In this document: in pieces, positions 15,806 to 23,922 of the stretch
How positions within the stretch are numbered: the stretch's first letter is position 1
Layout: every line of letters begins with the position of its first letter
DNA from: Clostridia bacterium
Lineage (GTDB): Bacteria > Bacillota > Clostridia > Oscillospirales > CAG-272
Length of the DNA: 35,008 nt
Direction: 5' to 3'
Assembly (NCBI GenBank): GCA_017481495.1
Contig: JAFUPC010000089.1
Span: forward strand, 1 to 35,008
Notes under the pieces: generated by a model
What the model saw: the letters and a program-made list of their open reading frames with translations, nothing else
The model's database searches: none
Told to the model about the DNA's origin: nothing
Translations under genes and position numbers: made by a program

Positions 15806-15843
15806 AGCAGATTTCAGAACCCCGAAAAAAGGAGAAAATAATC

Positions 15844-16587
15844 ATGGATATGATCTTGTTCAGCGGCCAGAGCAACATGGAGGGGCAGACCGAGGGCTGT
15901 CCTGCGGACAGGGAGCCGGTGGAGGGCGCGATTGAGTATAAATTCTTACAGGAAAAGTATACCACCTTACAGCACCCGGCGGGCGAAGACATCGTGCCGT
16001 ATTTCGGCGGCGCGTGCTTTGGCGGCGGCTGTATGCTGCCGGATTTCTGCCGCGCTTACCATAAGGTCAGAAAGACCACTGTCGCGGCGGTCCACATCGC
16101 ACTGGGTGCTACGAACATCGGACAGTGGATGCCGGACACGGAGCAGTACGGCATGGTGCTGAAAAAGGTCCGTGCGGCAATCGCGGCGGCGCCGGAACCC
16201 ATCGAGCACATTTATTTCGTGTGGCTGCAGGGCGAATCCGATGCACTGCTCAAGCGGCCGGAGGACGAATATTATTCCATGCTCGTTGCGTTCAAGAACG
16301 CCCTGAAAGCCGATCTCGGCATCGAAAAATTCGGCATCATCCGCGTCGGCTATTTTGCAGAATGCTATGACAACCCCGTCGAGGACGACGAAGCCATCAT
16401 CCGCGCACAGGAACGCGCCTGTAAGGAGGACGACGATTTCCTGATGCTGTCCCGTCTGACGGCACTATTGTCCCGCGACCAGGACTATATCAATCCGTTT
16501 GAACGCGGTCATTACAACAACCGTGCGTTTGAACTGATCGGCACAGATGCCGGCGGCACACTGGCAAGATACGCACAGGGAATCTGA
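15844..16587 (+). CDS. SGNH-type carbohydrate acetylesterase (sialate O-acetylesterase-like)
   Basis: This 247-residue protein starts with block I GQSNMEG, whose serine (S10) is the expected nucleophile. It continues with a long GGACFGGGCMLPDF region, VWLQGESDA in the middle and a late histidine in GHYNNR (H223), the expected catalytic residue. This matches the SASA/DUF303 group, which removes acetyl groups from sugars. No signal peptide is present, so it acts inside the cell, probably on imported oligosaccharides. AAAGGAG lies 9 bases upstream of the start. It is 38 bases before the GH32 gene, forming a two-gene operon. The actual substrate is unknown. Confidence 0.85.
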   Translation: MDMILFSGQSNMEGQTEGCPADREPVEGAIEYKFLQEKYTTLQHPAGEDIVPYFGGACFGGGCMLPDFCRAYHKVRKTTVAAVHIALGATNIGQWMPDTEQYGMVLKKVRAAIAAAPEPIEHIYFVWLQGESDALLKRPEDEYYSMLVAFKNALKADLGIEKFGIIRVGYFAECYDNPVEDDEAIIRAQERACKEDDDFLMLSRLTALLSRDQDYINPFERGHYNNRAFELIGTDAGGTLARYAQGI

Positions 16588-16625
16588 ACACCTCACACCG
16601 GAAAGTGAAAGGAAGACTTACAACC

Positions 16626-18155
16626 ATGAAAATCACCGTAACACACCCCTATCTTGTATTCCCGGTCAACAACGCCAAGAGCATGAAGAAACTGCTCTTC
16701 TATATCGACGAAGCGCTTGTTTATGAAGCCGACATCCGTCTTGATACGCACAATCCGGATTTTTATGCGTATTTTGATGTTTCCCGTTTTCTCGGACAGA
16801 AAATGGACCTGCGTACCGACCCGGAAATGGCGATGTCGTTCCGGGAAGCCGATGCCATTGACCGCATCGACCTTTACCGGGAGCCGTTCCGCCCGCTGTA
16901 CCATTTCACCGAGAAAAACGGCTGGCTCAACGACCCCAACGGTCTGGTAAAAGTAGGCGATACCTGGCATATGTTCTACCAGCAGAATCCGGCGGCACCC
17001 CAGTGGGGCAATATGCACTGGGGTCATGCAGTCTCCACTGACCTGACACATTGGACACAGCTCCCCTCTGCACTGTATCCCGATGAGCTCGGAACGATGT
17101 TCTCCGGCTCCGCCATCATCGACGAGAACGGTGTCGCGGGACTGGGGAAGGGAACCGTGCTGTTCTTCTACACAGCTGCAGGCGGCTCCGGACGTGCCGC
17201 GGGACAGAAGTTCACGCAGTGCATGGCGTATTCCACAGACGGTGGAAAAACACTTCACAAATACGAAAAGAATCCCGTTATCCCGCACATCATCGGCGGC
17301 AACCGCGACCCCAAGGTCATCTGGTGTGAAGAACTGAACACCTACGTCTGCGCGCTGTATCTCGACGGCAATACTTATGGGCTACTCACCTCCGATAACC
17401 TGCTCGACTGGACACTCATCCAGAAGCTTGACCTGCCGGGTGACGCGGAATGCCCCGATTTCTACCCGTTGACCGCCGATGACGGTACGCGCAAGTGGGT
17501 CTTCTCCGGCGCATCCGCACGGTATCTAGTCGGCGATATTGTGAACGGACAGTTCGTCCCCACGCAGGAGGCGCGCGGAATGCATACCGGTTCTCTCGGC
17601 TACGCCGCACAGACCTATTCCACGCTCCCCGACGGCAGACGCATCAACATCCCGTGGGAGCGGGTCAACTTCCCCGGAAACGTGCCGTTCTGCTCGCAGA
17701 TGGGTATTCCGGTCACGCACGTTCTGCGCCGGGATGAGGAGGGCTATTACCTGCACGCATCCCCCGTCAAGGAGGTCAAAAAGCTCCGCGGCACCGCCTG
17801 CGCACTCGAAACCACACAGGATGGTCTGACCTGCACCGTCCCGGATGCAGCAAATGAACTGCTGCTCACCGTCCCCGCCGACGGCGGAAGTGTGACCGTC
17901 TCCCTGCTCGGCTTTACGGTTGTCATCGACCGTGAGAACATGGAAGCGCGGCTCGGAGAGCAGAAAATTCCGCTCGATGCCGTTGACGGAAAAATCAAGG
18001 TTCGTATGTTCTCCGACACCTGTTCCCTTGCGCTGTTCACGGAAAAATATTACACCTGTTTTGCCGTCGTGTGCGACGAAAATCTGTCCCACATGACGCT
18101 TGCCGGAGAGACCGAGGCAGACCTGTCGGTCTGGCCGCTGGCCCACATTCATTAA
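16626..18155 (+). CDS. Glycoside hydrolase family 32 (sucrose-6-phosphate hydrolase/fructosidase type)
   Basis: The 509-residue protein has the three GH32 acidic motifs: WLNDPNG with nucleophile D103, the RDPK motif with transition-state stabiliser D228, and the EC motif with acid/base E275 (DAECPDFYP). A beta-propeller is followed by a C-terminal beta-sandwich. About 90 residues precede the propeller, longer than in simple invertases, and may form an extra N-terminal beta domain. No signal peptide is seen, so it is cytoplasmic and probably cleaves fructosides entering the cell. AAAGGA lies 12 bases before the ATG at 16626. Pairing with an esterase suggests acetylated or mixed substrates. Confidence 0.92.
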   Translation: MKITVTHPYLVFPVNNAKSMKKLLFYIDEALVYEADIRLDTHNPDFYAYFDVSRFLGQKMDLRTDPEMAMSFREADAIDRIDLYREPFRPLYHFTEKNGWLNDPNGLVKVGDTWHMFYQQNPAAPQWGNMHWGHAVSTDLTHWTQLPSALYPDELGTMFSGSAIIDENGVAGLGKGTVLFFYTAAGGSGRAAGQKFTQCMAYSTDGGKTLHKYEKNPVIPHIIGGNRDPKVIWCEELNTYVCALYLDGNTYGLLTSDNLLDWTLIQKLDLPGDAECPDFYPLTADDGTRKWVFSGASARYLVGDIVNGQFVPTQEARGMHTGSLGYAAQTYSTLPDGRRINIPWERVNFPGNVPFCSQMGIPVTHVLRRDEEGYYLHASPVKEVKKLRGTACALETTQDGLTCTVPDAANELLLTVPADGGSVTVSLLGFTVVIDRENMEARLGEQKIPLDAVDGKIKVRMFSDTCSLALFTEKYYTCFAVVCDENLSHMTLAGETEADLSVWPLAHIH

Positions 18156-18203
18156 AGAACAGCATAAATGCGATCAACTTAAAGAGCGGCGCACCTCGTG
18201 TCG

Positions 18204-18331
18204 TGTAGGGGCGGCAAATTGCCGGAACTACAAAATTGCCGAAATCGCATTGCGTAAGGCAATATCGGCATCATACCCATATGTTACGAACGCAAGGTTT
18301 CGCAAAGAAAAACCATATGGACACCCCTACA
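18204..18331. repeat. MITE-like intergenic repeat
   Basis: The ends are inverted copies: TGTAGGGG at 18204-18211 and CCCCTACA at 18324-18331. Inside are a GGCAAATTGCC palindrome (18213-18223) and an imperfect hairpin around ATTGC-GTAAG-GCAAT. No coding capacity is seen. A related inner motif occurs downstream of potD near 13421-13439. Confidence 0.6.
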
Positions 18332-18429
18332 ACCGTAACCGGAACACCGTTTTTTCACAGGCAAATCCCACCGCATCCCCCGATTTCCGAAAATTTTTTG
18401 AAAAAATCGTAAAAAATTGCCCCAACATC

Positions 18430-18457
18430 TTGACAATTCCGAAAAATCTGATATAAT
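18430..18457 (+). promoter_or_regulatory. Promoter of the ferredoxin gene
   Basis: TTGACA (18430-18435), a 16-base spacer and TATAAT (18452-18457), preceded by an A/T-rich UP-like tract at about 18390-18416. Confidence 0.88.
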
Positions 18458-18466
18458 GGTATCTGA

Positions 18467-18694
<228 letters not shown>

Positions 18695-18709
18695 TGCGTC
18701 ACAACTGAA

Positions 18710-18747
18710 TGATGGCTGCTGCGATTCCTGCGGCAGCCATTATTTGT
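18710..18747 (+). terminator. Terminator after the ferredoxin gene
   Basis: An 11-bp stem with one G-U pair (ATGGCTGCTGC at 18712-18722 with GCGGCAGCCAT at 18730-18740) is followed by TATTTGT. Confidence 0.8.
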
Positions 18748-18797
18748 AGATGTCAGTGTGAAGGATACAGAAAGGGAATGAAAATCTACCGCCAGCC

Positions 18798-19544
18798 ATG
18801 AACAACGAAAAAACCGAACCCATCAACGACCACCTCACCCTCACCTCAAAAACCACGGGTCTGACCTTCGGAACGGATGCATATCTCCTGTCCGCCTACA
18901 CCCGCATAAAGCCGCGGGGGCGTGCCGCCGACCTTGGGTCAGGGACGGGGGTCATCGCGCTCCTGTGCGCCGCGAGAGGGGCGTTTTCGCACATTTCCTG
19001 CATCGAGGTGCAGAAAGATTTCTGTGACCTCATCCGCCGCAATGCCGAGAACAACGCCCTGACGGAAAGAATCACCCCCGTCTGCCGGGATGTGCGCACT
19101 CTAACCGCGGACGACGTGGGCGGGGAAGTGGACTGCGTGTTTTCCAATCCTCCGTATTTGCGGGCAGGTGCGGGCGCGAGCAATCTTCATGCCGAAAAGG
19201 ACATCGCCCGCCGCGAGGTCTGCGGAACAATCGACGACTTCTGCCGTGCCGCCGCGCGTATTCTGAAATTCGGCGGGACGTTCACGGTCGTCTTCCGTCC
19301 CGACCGCATGGCGGAGCTGTTGTGTGCCATGAAAGCCGCAGAGGTGCCGCCCAAACGCCTGACTCTTGTCACCGCTACCCAAAACCATACCCCGTCCCTT
19401 GTCCTCTGTGAGGGCAAAAAAGGCGCCGCCGACGGGATGTATGTCACAAAACCGCTGATCCTCGAAGAAAACGGGGCGGATTCGGCGGACTGTCAATACA
19501 TTTATGAAAACGGGAGGTTTCCGGAGGAGTATTTCAACGCATAA
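18798..19544 (+). CDS. trmN6: tRNA1(Val) adenine-37 N6-methyltransferase-like protein
   Basis: The 248-residue class I methyltransferase has SAM-binding motif DLGSGTGVIALL (45-56) and catalytic motif NPPY (117-120), which marks enzymes methylating an amino nitrogen of adenine. The family (YfiC/TrmN6, YabB in Bacillus) modifies A37 of tRNA1(Val). The start lacks a close Shine-Dalgarno site. Instead, a seven-codon mini-ORF at 18778-18801 ends with a stop overlapping this ATG. It lies 19 bases before rsmI, as in other Firmicutes where these two genes are neighbours. Confidence 0.86.
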   Translation: MNNEKTEPINDHLTLTSKTTGLTFGTDAYLLSAYTRIKPRGRAADLGSGTGVIALLCAARGAFSHISCIEVQKDFCDLIRRNAENNALTERITPVCRDVRTLTADDVGGEVDCVFSNPPYLRAGAGASNLHAEKDIARREVCGTIDDFCRAAARILKFGGTFTVVFRPDRMAELLCAMKAAEVPPKRLTLVTATQNHTPSLVLCEGKKGAADGMYVTKPLILEENGADSADCQYIYENGRFPEEYFNA

Positions 19545-19563
19545 CAGCCCCGCCGGAGCACAG

Positions 19564-20490
19564 ATGCCCATGAGCAGTATCAAAACAACGGATTATTCCG
19601 ATAACCCAAACCAAACCGAAGAAAAAAACCGCATCGAGCCGCGAACGCTCTATCTTGTCGCAACGCCCATCGGCAACCTGTCCGATTTATCCCCGCGTGC
19701 GGTCAAGGTGCTGTCGGAGGTCGATTTCATTGCGGCGGAGGACACGCGCAACTCGGCAAAGCTGCTTGCGTGCTTTGACATCCACCGGCCGCTCGTCAGT
19801 TATTTTGAACACAACAAACGCCAGCGCGGCGAGGAGATTGCCGCAAAACTGGAAGAGGGTCAGTCCTGCGCGCTCATCACGGATGCGGGAATGCCCGCCA
19901 TCTCCGACCCCGGCGAGGACCTTGTACGGCTGTGCGGGGAACGGGGCATCCGCGTCATCGGGATTCCCGGCTGCTGTGCCGCCGTGACAGCACTTGCACT
20001 GTCGGGTCTGCCGACCGGGAAATTCGTCTTTGAGGGATTTCTGTCCACACAGAAAAGCGAGCGGCGGGACAGACTTGCATTTCTTGCAAAGGAAGAACGC
20101 ACGATCATCTTCTACGAAGCACCGCACAAGCTGAAAAACACACTGGACGATTTCCTGGGTGCATTCGGTGCCAAGCGGAAAATTTCCCTCTGCCGGGAAC
20201 TCACCAAGCGCAACGAGGAAACGATGCGCACGACCGTCGGCGATGCGGTGCAATACTACACGGAACATGACCCGCGCGGGGAATACGTTCTCATCGTTGC
20301 GGGATGCGACCGCGCCGAAGTCCTGTCCGCCGAGCCGTGGGCGGAATGGTCGTATGCGGAGCACGTCGCACAATATTTATCGGAGCATCCAGGCATCAAA
20401 ACATTGGATGCGGTGAAAGCCGTCGCCAAGCTCCGGGGCGTTCCGCGAAACGATGTATACAAAGCTGTTCTTGAAACAGAGGAACCATAA
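19564..20490 (+). CDS. rsmI: 16S rRNA (cytidine-1402-2'-O)-methyltransferase
   Basis: The 308-residue protein shows the RsmI signature: LYLVATPIGNLSDLSPRAV at the start, AAEDTRNSAKLL, LITDAGMPAISDPGEDLV, GIPGCCAAVTALALSGLP and FYEAPHKL. It belongs to the tetrapyrrole-methylase fold and adds a 2'-O-methyl to C1402 in the ribosomal P site. A GGAG site 5 bases before the ATG at 19564 is acceptable. The frame is open further upstream within trmN6, and a second ATG at 19570 is possible. The C-terminal helical domain is complete. It is followed after 13 bases by the first WbsX-like gene. Confidence 0.94.
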   Translation: MPMSSIKTTDYSDNPNQTEEKNRIEPRTLYLVATPIGNLSDLSPRAVKVLSEVDFIAAEDTRNSAKLLACFDIHRPLVSYFEHNKRQRGEEIAAKLEEGQSCALITDAGMPAISDPGEDLVRLCGERGIRVIGIPGCCAAVTALALSGLPTGKFVFEGFLSTQKSERRDRLAFLAKEERTIIFYEAPHKLKNTLDDFLGAFGAKRKISLCRELTKRNEETMRTTVGDAVQYYTEHDPRGEYVLIVAGCDRAEVLSAEPWAEWSYAEHVAQYLSEHPGIKTLDAVKAVAKLRGVPRNDVYKAVLETEEP

Positions 20491-20503
20491 GGAGAAAACG
20501 CAT

Positions 20504-21628
20504 ATGAAAAACAAGTACGACATCGCCGCTTACATCTGGCCGTCCTACACCGGAGACGAGCCGCGTTCGCGCATTTTCTGGCCGGAGGGATACGGCGAAT
20601 GGCAGTCCGTCAAGGCGGCAGAAGCCAAATATCCCGGACATCAGTGGCCGCGCAAGCCGCTGTGGGGATACGTCAACGAAGCCGACCCGTATGTCATGGA
20701 AATGCAGATCAACACGGCGGCTGACCACGGGGTCAACGTGTTCATCTACGACTGGTACTGGTACGACGGACAGCCGTTTCTGGAGCAGTGCCTTGACAAC
20801 GGCTATCTGCGGGCAAGAAACAACGACCGCGTGAAGTTCTACCTCATGTGGGCAAACCACGATGCTGTTTCCACCTGGGACAAGCGCACGGCGGAGCAGG
20901 GGAATCTCATCTGGACAGGCAAGCAGGACGAAAAGCAGTTCGGCATCGTCTGCGACCGCGTGATCGAAAAATACTTCTCGCACCCGTCCTATTACAGAAT
21001 CAATGGCAAGCCGGTATTTATGATCTACGACGTTGAAAACCTCATCTCGGGTCTGGGCGGTCTTGACAATACGCGCCGGTGTCTCGATGTCTTCCGCGAA
21101 AAATGTGTGAAAGCAGGACTCGGGGGCCTTGAGCTGCAGCTGACCCAGTGGGGCGACCGTTCGCTTTCCATTCCGAACCTCAGCGGTGTCGACACGAACG
21201 CCACCTCCCGCCGCACGACCGCAGAAATTCTCGATGCCCTGCAGTTTGACAGCCTGACAAATTATCAGTATGTACATTTCTTAAACATCGACCGCGACTA
21301 CCGCGAGATCACCGCCGATGCAGAAGCGAAATGGCAGGAGTTCTACGACAAGTATAACGTTCCCTATTATCCGCACATTTCCCTTGGCTGGGACAACAAT
21401 CCGCGCTTCTATTCGTTCCGCGGTGGCATCGTCAAAAACAACACCCCCGAAGCCGTCGAGGATGCCCTGCGCCGCGCAAAGCACTTTGTTGATACGCACG
21501 AGCTGCCCGTTCCGCTGATCACCGTCAATTCCTGGAACGAATGGACGGAGTCGAGCTATCTGGAACCCGACGATCTGTACGGATACGGGTATCTGGAAGC
21601 GATCAAGCGGGTGTTTGTGGAGGAATGA
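20504..21628 (+). CDS. WbsX/GH99-like carbohydrate enzyme, copy 1
   Basis: The 374-residue protein begins YDIAAYIWPSYTGDEPR and has VNVFIYDWYWYDGQPF, FYLMWANHD, PVFMIYDVENL and the C-terminal WNEWTE motif. These mark the WbsX-like group (Pfam Glyco_tran_WbsX), related to GH99-type TIM barrels and found in polysaccharide loci. The reaction is not established: it could be hydrolysis or transfer. No signal peptide is present. AAGGAG lies 9 bases before the ATG. It follows rsmI by 13 bases and has a close paralogue 176 bases downstream, roughly three quarters identical by eye. Confidence 0.8.
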   Translation: MKNKYDIAAYIWPSYTGDEPRSRIFWPEGYGEWQSVKAAEAKYPGHQWPRKPLWGYVNEADPYVMEMQINTAADHGVNVFIYDWYWYDGQPFLEQCLDNGYLRARNNDRVKFYLMWANHDAVSTWDKRTAEQGNLIWTGKQDEKQFGIVCDRVIEKYFSHPSYYRINGKPVFMIYDVENLISGLGGLDNTRRCLDVFREKCVKAGLGGLELQLTQWGDRSLSIPNLSGVDTNATSRRTTAEILDALQFDSLTNYQYVHFLNIDRDYREITADAEAKWQEFYDKYNVPYYPHISLGWDNNPRFYSFRGGIVKNNTPEAVEDALRRAKHFVDTHELPVPLITVNSWNEWTESSYLEPDDLYGYGYLEAIKRVFVEE

Positions 21629-21653
21629 GCCTGTGAGAGGGTTGAGGTTGTCA

Positions 21654-21708
21654 ACTTAAGGGCGACGATGTTGTTTTCCTTGCCCAAACGCTATTGTCGC
21701 CCTTAAGT
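21654..21708. repeat. Long hairpin between the two WbsX-like genes
   Basis: A 16-bp stem with one G-U pair (21654-21669 with 21693-21708, core ACTTAAGGGCGAC) encloses a 23-base loop. There is no T tract, so it is not a standard terminator. Confidence 0.8.
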
Positions 21709-21726
21709 CAACGGCATCTTCAAAAC

Positions 21727-21751
21727 GGGCGGTTTTCAACGCAAACCGTCC
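21727..21751. repeat. Second hairpin before WbsX-like copy 2
   Basis: GGGCGGTTT (21727-21735) pairs with AAACCGTCC (21743-21751), 9 bp with one G-U pair and a seven-base loop. It lies 19 bases after the longer hairpin and 53 bases before the next start codon. Confidence 0.7.
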
Positions 21752-21804
21752 AACTTGCAATATCTTAAAATGATAGGAACAACACGGAAAGGAAAAAACA
21801 CACC

Positions 21805-22923
21805 ATGAAAACCAACTACGACATCGCCGCCTTTGTCTGGCCGTCCTATACCGGGGACGAGCCGCGCGCGCGCATTTTCTGGCCGGAGGGATACGGTGAA
21901 TGGCAGACCGTAAAAGCGACACAGCCGAAATATCCGGGACATCTGTGGCCGCGCAAGCCGCTGTGGGGATACGTCAACGAAGCCGATCCCTACGTCATGG
22001 AAATGCAGATCAACGCCGCCGCCGACCACGGGGTCAATGTTTTCATTTACGACTGGTACTGGTACGACGGACAGCCGTTTCTGGAACAGTGCCTGGACAA
22101 CGGCTTCCTTGGAGCGAAGAACAACGACCGCATGAAGTTCTACCTCATGTGGGCAAACCACGATGCCATGTCCCTCTGGGATAAGCGCACCGCCGAGCAG
22201 AACAACATGGTGTGGTCGGGCAAGCAGGACGAGGGGCAGTGGAACATCATCTGCGACCGCATCATCGAAAAATATTTCTCCCACCCGTCGTATTACAAGA
22301 TCAACGGCAAACCCGTGTTCATGATCTACGATGTCGTCAACATGATCGAGGGTCTGGGCGGCATCGAAAACACCCGCCGGTGCATCGACGAGTTCCGCGA
22401 AAAGTGCGTGAAAGCGGGACATCCGGGATTGGAGCTGCAGCTCATGCAGATGGGCGAGTGCATCTTCAACGTCACGGGCGTGGATACCAACGCGGGCAAA
22501 ATTTCCACGACTGAGGTCATCGAAAAATTGGGCTTTGACAGCCTGACCAATTATCAGTTCGTTTCCGCCGTCGGCAACATGGACCGCGATTATGCCGACA
22601 TTATCGACTCCGCCGAGGGCAAGTGGCAGGAATACTATGACCGCTACGGCATCCCGTATTATCCGCACATCTCCCTTGGCTGGGACAACAACCCGCGCTT
22701 CAACGTTTTCAAACCGGGGGTCGTCAAAAACAACACCCCAGAAGCGGTGGAGGAGGGCTTCCGCCGTATCAAGAAGTTCGTTGATACACACGAGCTTCCC
22801 GTGCCGCTCATCACGGTCAATTCCTGGAACGAGTGGACGGAGGGCAGTTATCTTGAACCCGACGACCTGTATGGATACGGCTATCTGGAAGCGGTCAAAC
22901 GGGTCTTTGTAGACGGGGAGTGA
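21805..22923 (+). CDS. WbsX/GH99-like carbohydrate enzyme, copy 2
   Basis: The 372-residue paralogue of the preceding gene has the same DWYWYDG, MWANHD and WNEWTEG landmarks. The two copies are nearly identical in the core but diverge around residues 205-245 and near the C terminus, suggesting different substrates or acceptors. GGAAAGGA lies upstream of the ATG. Its TGA overlaps possible starts of the next gene, so the two are likely translated together. The function is inferred only from family membership. Confidence 0.8.
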   Translation: MKTNYDIAAFVWPSYTGDEPRARIFWPEGYGEWQTVKATQPKYPGHLWPRKPLWGYVNEADPYVMEMQINAAADHGVNVFIYDWYWYDGQPFLEQCLDNGFLGAKNNDRMKFYLMWANHDAMSLWDKRTAEQNNMVWSGKQDEGQWNIICDRIIEKYFSHPSYYKINGKPVFMIYDVVNMIEGLGGIENTRRCIDEFREKCVKAGHPGLELQLMQMGECIFNVTGVDTNAGKISTTEVIEKLGFDSLTNYQFVSAVGNMDRDYADIIDSAEGKWQEYYDRYGIPYYPHISLGWDNNPRFNVFKPGVVKNNTPEAVEEGFRRIKKFVDTHELPVPLITVNSWNEWTEGSYLEPDDLYGYGYLEAVKRVFVDGE

Positions 22924-22928
22924 TGTTT

Positions 22929-23894
22929 ATGACGGCATTTGCCGCAGAAAAGCCCCTCAAAAAGCTTGCGACCACGACCGGGGACTTTGCCCGGTATTAC
23001 AAGGACGATGAAGACCGCATCCGCGCTATGCACCGTGCGGGATTCCGATTTGTCGACCTCAGTCTCTACAACATGACAAATTACGATCATCCGTATATGC
23101 AGAACGGGTGGGAAACGCGGATTCTGCGGCTTGGCGCGCTTGCTGCATCGCTTGGCATGGAATTTGTGCAGTCCCACGCACCGAACTGCAATCCGCTGTG
23201 CTTTGATGAAAACTGGGAAACGCAGGTTGCCGTGACCGCGCGGGCGCTTGAGATCTGCGGACTGCTCGGCATCCCGTGCAGTGTGTTCCATACCGGATGG
23301 AATATGGACATACGCTATACCGTACCGGGCGACAGAGAACGGTATTATGAGGGCAACATGACCTTCATCCGCCGGCTCATCCCGATAATGGAACGTACCG
23401 GGGTCATGCTGCTGATCGAAAACTCGACCCATGCGAACATGGGTGACCGGTATTATTTCTATACGGGGCAGGACATGAAGGACTTTCTTTCTTATGCCGC
23501 CCACCCGCTGCTCGGCGCGTGCTGGGATACGGGTCACGCGAACATCGAGGGACACCAGTATGCGGACATCACGGCGCTGGGAGACGATCTGCGCGCCATC
23601 CATTTCAACGACAACCGCGGTGAACACGATGAGCACATCATGCCGTACATGGGCACGATGAGCGTGGATGAGGTGATGTGCGCACTGCGCGACATTGATT
23701 TTGGAGGGGCGTTCACCTTTGAATGCGATTCCTCTCTGCGCCCGGCACAGTACTGGCTTGGCAACCGCCGTCCGTGGAACGAAACTGCCGCTGACGAAGC
23801 CGACCTTGCGACCAAAGAAGCAATGGAGCGCGCGCTGTACCTCTGCGGGGAATCCATTCTGACGCGGTACGGCTATTCGGTCAGAAGGGGATAA
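22929..23894 (+). CDS. Sugar phosphate isomerase/epimerase-like TIM-barrel protein
   Basis: The 321-residue protein belongs to the xylose isomerase-like TIM-barrel superfamily. Metal-binding-type motifs are FVQSHAPN, SVFHTGW, MLLIENSTHAN with the glutamate, GACWDTGHANIEGH and RAIHFNDNRGEHDEH, ending in FECDSS. GGGGAG lies 8 bases before the ATG at 22929. Earlier ATG and GTG codons overlap the upstream stop and sit too close to this site. It is encoded directly behind the WbsX-like enzyme and before the 589-residue protein, so it may convert a sugar released by them. Confidence 0.83.
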   Translation: MTAFAAEKPLKKLATTTGDFARYYKDDEDRIRAMHRAGFRFVDLSLYNMTNYDHPYMQNGWETRILRLGALAASLGMEFVQSHAPNCNPLCFDENWETQVAVTARALEICGLLGIPCSVFHTGWNMDIRYTVPGDRERYYEGNMTFIRRLIPIMERTGVMLLIENSTHANMGDRYYFYTGQDMKDFLSYAAHPLLGACWDTGHANIEGHQYADITALGDDLRAIHFNDNRGEHDEHIMPYMGTMSVDEVMCALRDIDFGGAFTFECDSSLRPAQYWLGNRRPWNETAADEADLATKEAMERALYLCGESILTRYGYSVRRG

Positions 23895-23922
23895 GTAATA
23901 AGGGATAAGGAGAATTTTCAAG

